This document shows, piece by piece, positions 44,061-44,619 of a DNA stretch of 44,619 nt. The notes beneath the pieces were generated by a model. It saw only the letters and a list, made by a program, of their open reading frames with translations. It did not search any database and was not told where the DNA came from. Positions within the stretch are counted from its first letter, which is position 1. The number at the start of each line of letters is the position of its first letter. The stretch is taken from contig NZ_GG657738.1 in assembly GCF_000158815.1 (NCBI RefSeq), forward strand, positions 6,374,290 through 6,418,908. The letters run 5' to 3'. The position numbers and the translations under genes were made by a program. This stretch comes from Micromonospora sp. ATCC 39149. Its GTDB lineage: Bacteria > Actinomycetota > Actinomycetes > Mycobacteriales > Micromonosporaceae.

Positions 44061-44619
44061 GTGGACCTGTTCACCGTGCACGACGTGATCGCCGCGGACG
44101 CCGACGCGTGGCAGCCGGGCGACCGCTGGCTCGCCGGCGGCACGTTCCTCTTCTCGCAGCCGCAACCGCGCACCCGCCGGCTGCGCGACCTCACCGCCCT
44201 GTCCTGGCCCCCGTTGCGGACCAGCCAGGACCCGGCCGAGCCGGGCCTCGACATCGCCGCGACCTGCACCATCGCCGAGCTGTTCCGGTACTCGCCGCCG
44301 GCGCGCTGGCCGTCGCTGGGCCCGCTGATCCAGGGCTGTTGCCACGCGTTCCTCGCCTCGTTCAAGGTGTGGAACGTCGCGACGGTCGGCGGCAACCTCT
44401 GCGCGGCGCTGCCGGCCGGGCCGATGATCTCCCTGGTCACGGCCGCCGAGGGGTCCTGCCTGCTCCAGGGGCTCGACGGACGGCACCGGCGCGTGCCGGC
44501 GGCCGAGCTGGTCCGCGACGTCGGCGCGACGGTGCTGCGCCCGGACGAGTACCTGCACACGATCCGGTTGCCCGCGCGCACCCTGGGCGGCCGGTTCACG
44601 CTGCGGCGGGCGTCGCTGC
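44061..44619 (+). CDS. xdhB: Xanthine dehydrogenase FAD-binding subunit (3' end cut by window)
   Basis: A frame from GTG 44061, with AAGGG about 11 bases upstream, stays open to the window end (186 codons). It begins DLFTVHDVIAADADAWQPG and contains WLAGGTFLF and NVATVGGNLCAALPAG, the two FAD-contact motifs of the molybdopterin dehydrogenase flavin subunit. With iron-sulfur and molybdenum subunits, presumably just beyond the edge, it would oxidise hypoxanthine and xanthine to urate for the leftward operon. Other molybdenum hydroxylases are possible, but the neighbours favour xanthine dehydrogenase. Confidence 0.88.
   Translation, partial: MDLFTVHDVIAADADAWQPGDRWLAGGTFLFSQPQPRTRRLRDLTALSWPPLRTSQDPAEPGLDIAATCTIAELFRYSPPARWPSLGPLIQGCCHAFLASFKVWNVATVGGNLCAALPAGPMISLVTAAEGSCLLQGLDGRHRRVPAAELVRDVGATVLRPDEYLHTIRLPARTLGGRFTLRRASL

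Overview
The window is a stretch of a high-GC actinomycete chromosome. Gene style (GTG starts, 4-base stop/start overlaps, long GC-rich hairpins without T-tracts, secreted GH10/CBM13/CBM2 enzymes) suggests Micromonospora or a close relative; the genus is inference. The central 16 kb encodes what looks like a complete chloramphenicol pathway.

Layout. (1) 1-7.5 kb, polysaccharide degradation: the end of a GH36 alpha-galactosidase, a collapsed sugar ABC-transporter remnant (a truncated lipoprotein fused to the tail of a permease), a secreted clan-A glycosidase, and a secreted GH5 endoglycoceramidase-like enzyme. (2) 7.7-8.7 kb, an aldo/keto reductase. (3) 8.8-25.6 kb, the chloramphenicol-type cluster. 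The leftward arm is a carrier protein, cmlJ (SDR), cmlK (AMP ligase) and cmlS (FAD halogenase). The rightward arm is cmlI (diiron N-oxygenase), an HxxxD acyltransferase-like protein, cmlP (A-T-reductase NRPS), cmlA (diiron beta-hydroxylase), pabAB, cmlC, cmlD and cmlE. A convergent Cmx/CmlR-type chloramphenicol exporter closes it. (4) 26.2-28.7 kb, a CPA2 cation/proton antiporter and a StrR-family regulator. (5) 28.7-30.3 kb, a gene-poor stretch with a decayed hydrolase. (6) 30.4-34.3 kb, a CE1-CBM2 esterase and a GH10-CBM13-GH62 arabinoxylanase. (7) 35-44.6 kb, purine catabolism: allantoicase, allantoinase, a DUF6986 protein, an 8-oxoguanine-deaminase-like amidohydrolase, urate oxidase, HIU hydrolase, OHCU decarboxylase, XdhC and a MobA-like nucleotidyltransferase leftward, and a xanthine dehydrogenase FAD subunit rightward, cut by the window end.

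How the cluster should work, from established chloramphenicol biochemistry: CmlE raises shikimate flux; PabAB, CmlD and CmlC turn chorismate into 4-aminophenylpyruvate, which a transaminase (none in the window) makes into p-aminophenylalanine. CmlP loads it, CmlA beta-hydroxylates it, the halogenase/ligase/carrier arm supplies dichloroacetyl, the CmlP reductase releases the product, and CmlI oxidises the arylamine to the nitro group. Self-resistance in the window is efflux only.

The most notable new point is regulatory. The single divergent promoter region holds a StrR-type operator (9-base arms, exactly 11 bases apart, 17 of 18 positions matching the consensus I recall), and a StrR-family gene lies about 14.6 kb away beyond the exporter. 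The Streptomyces venezuelae cluster is known to me for a LuxR-type activator, so StrR control of a chloramphenicol cluster would be a different wiring. Several genes carry frameshifts next to G/C homopolymers; read accuracy should be checked before calling them all pseudogenes.
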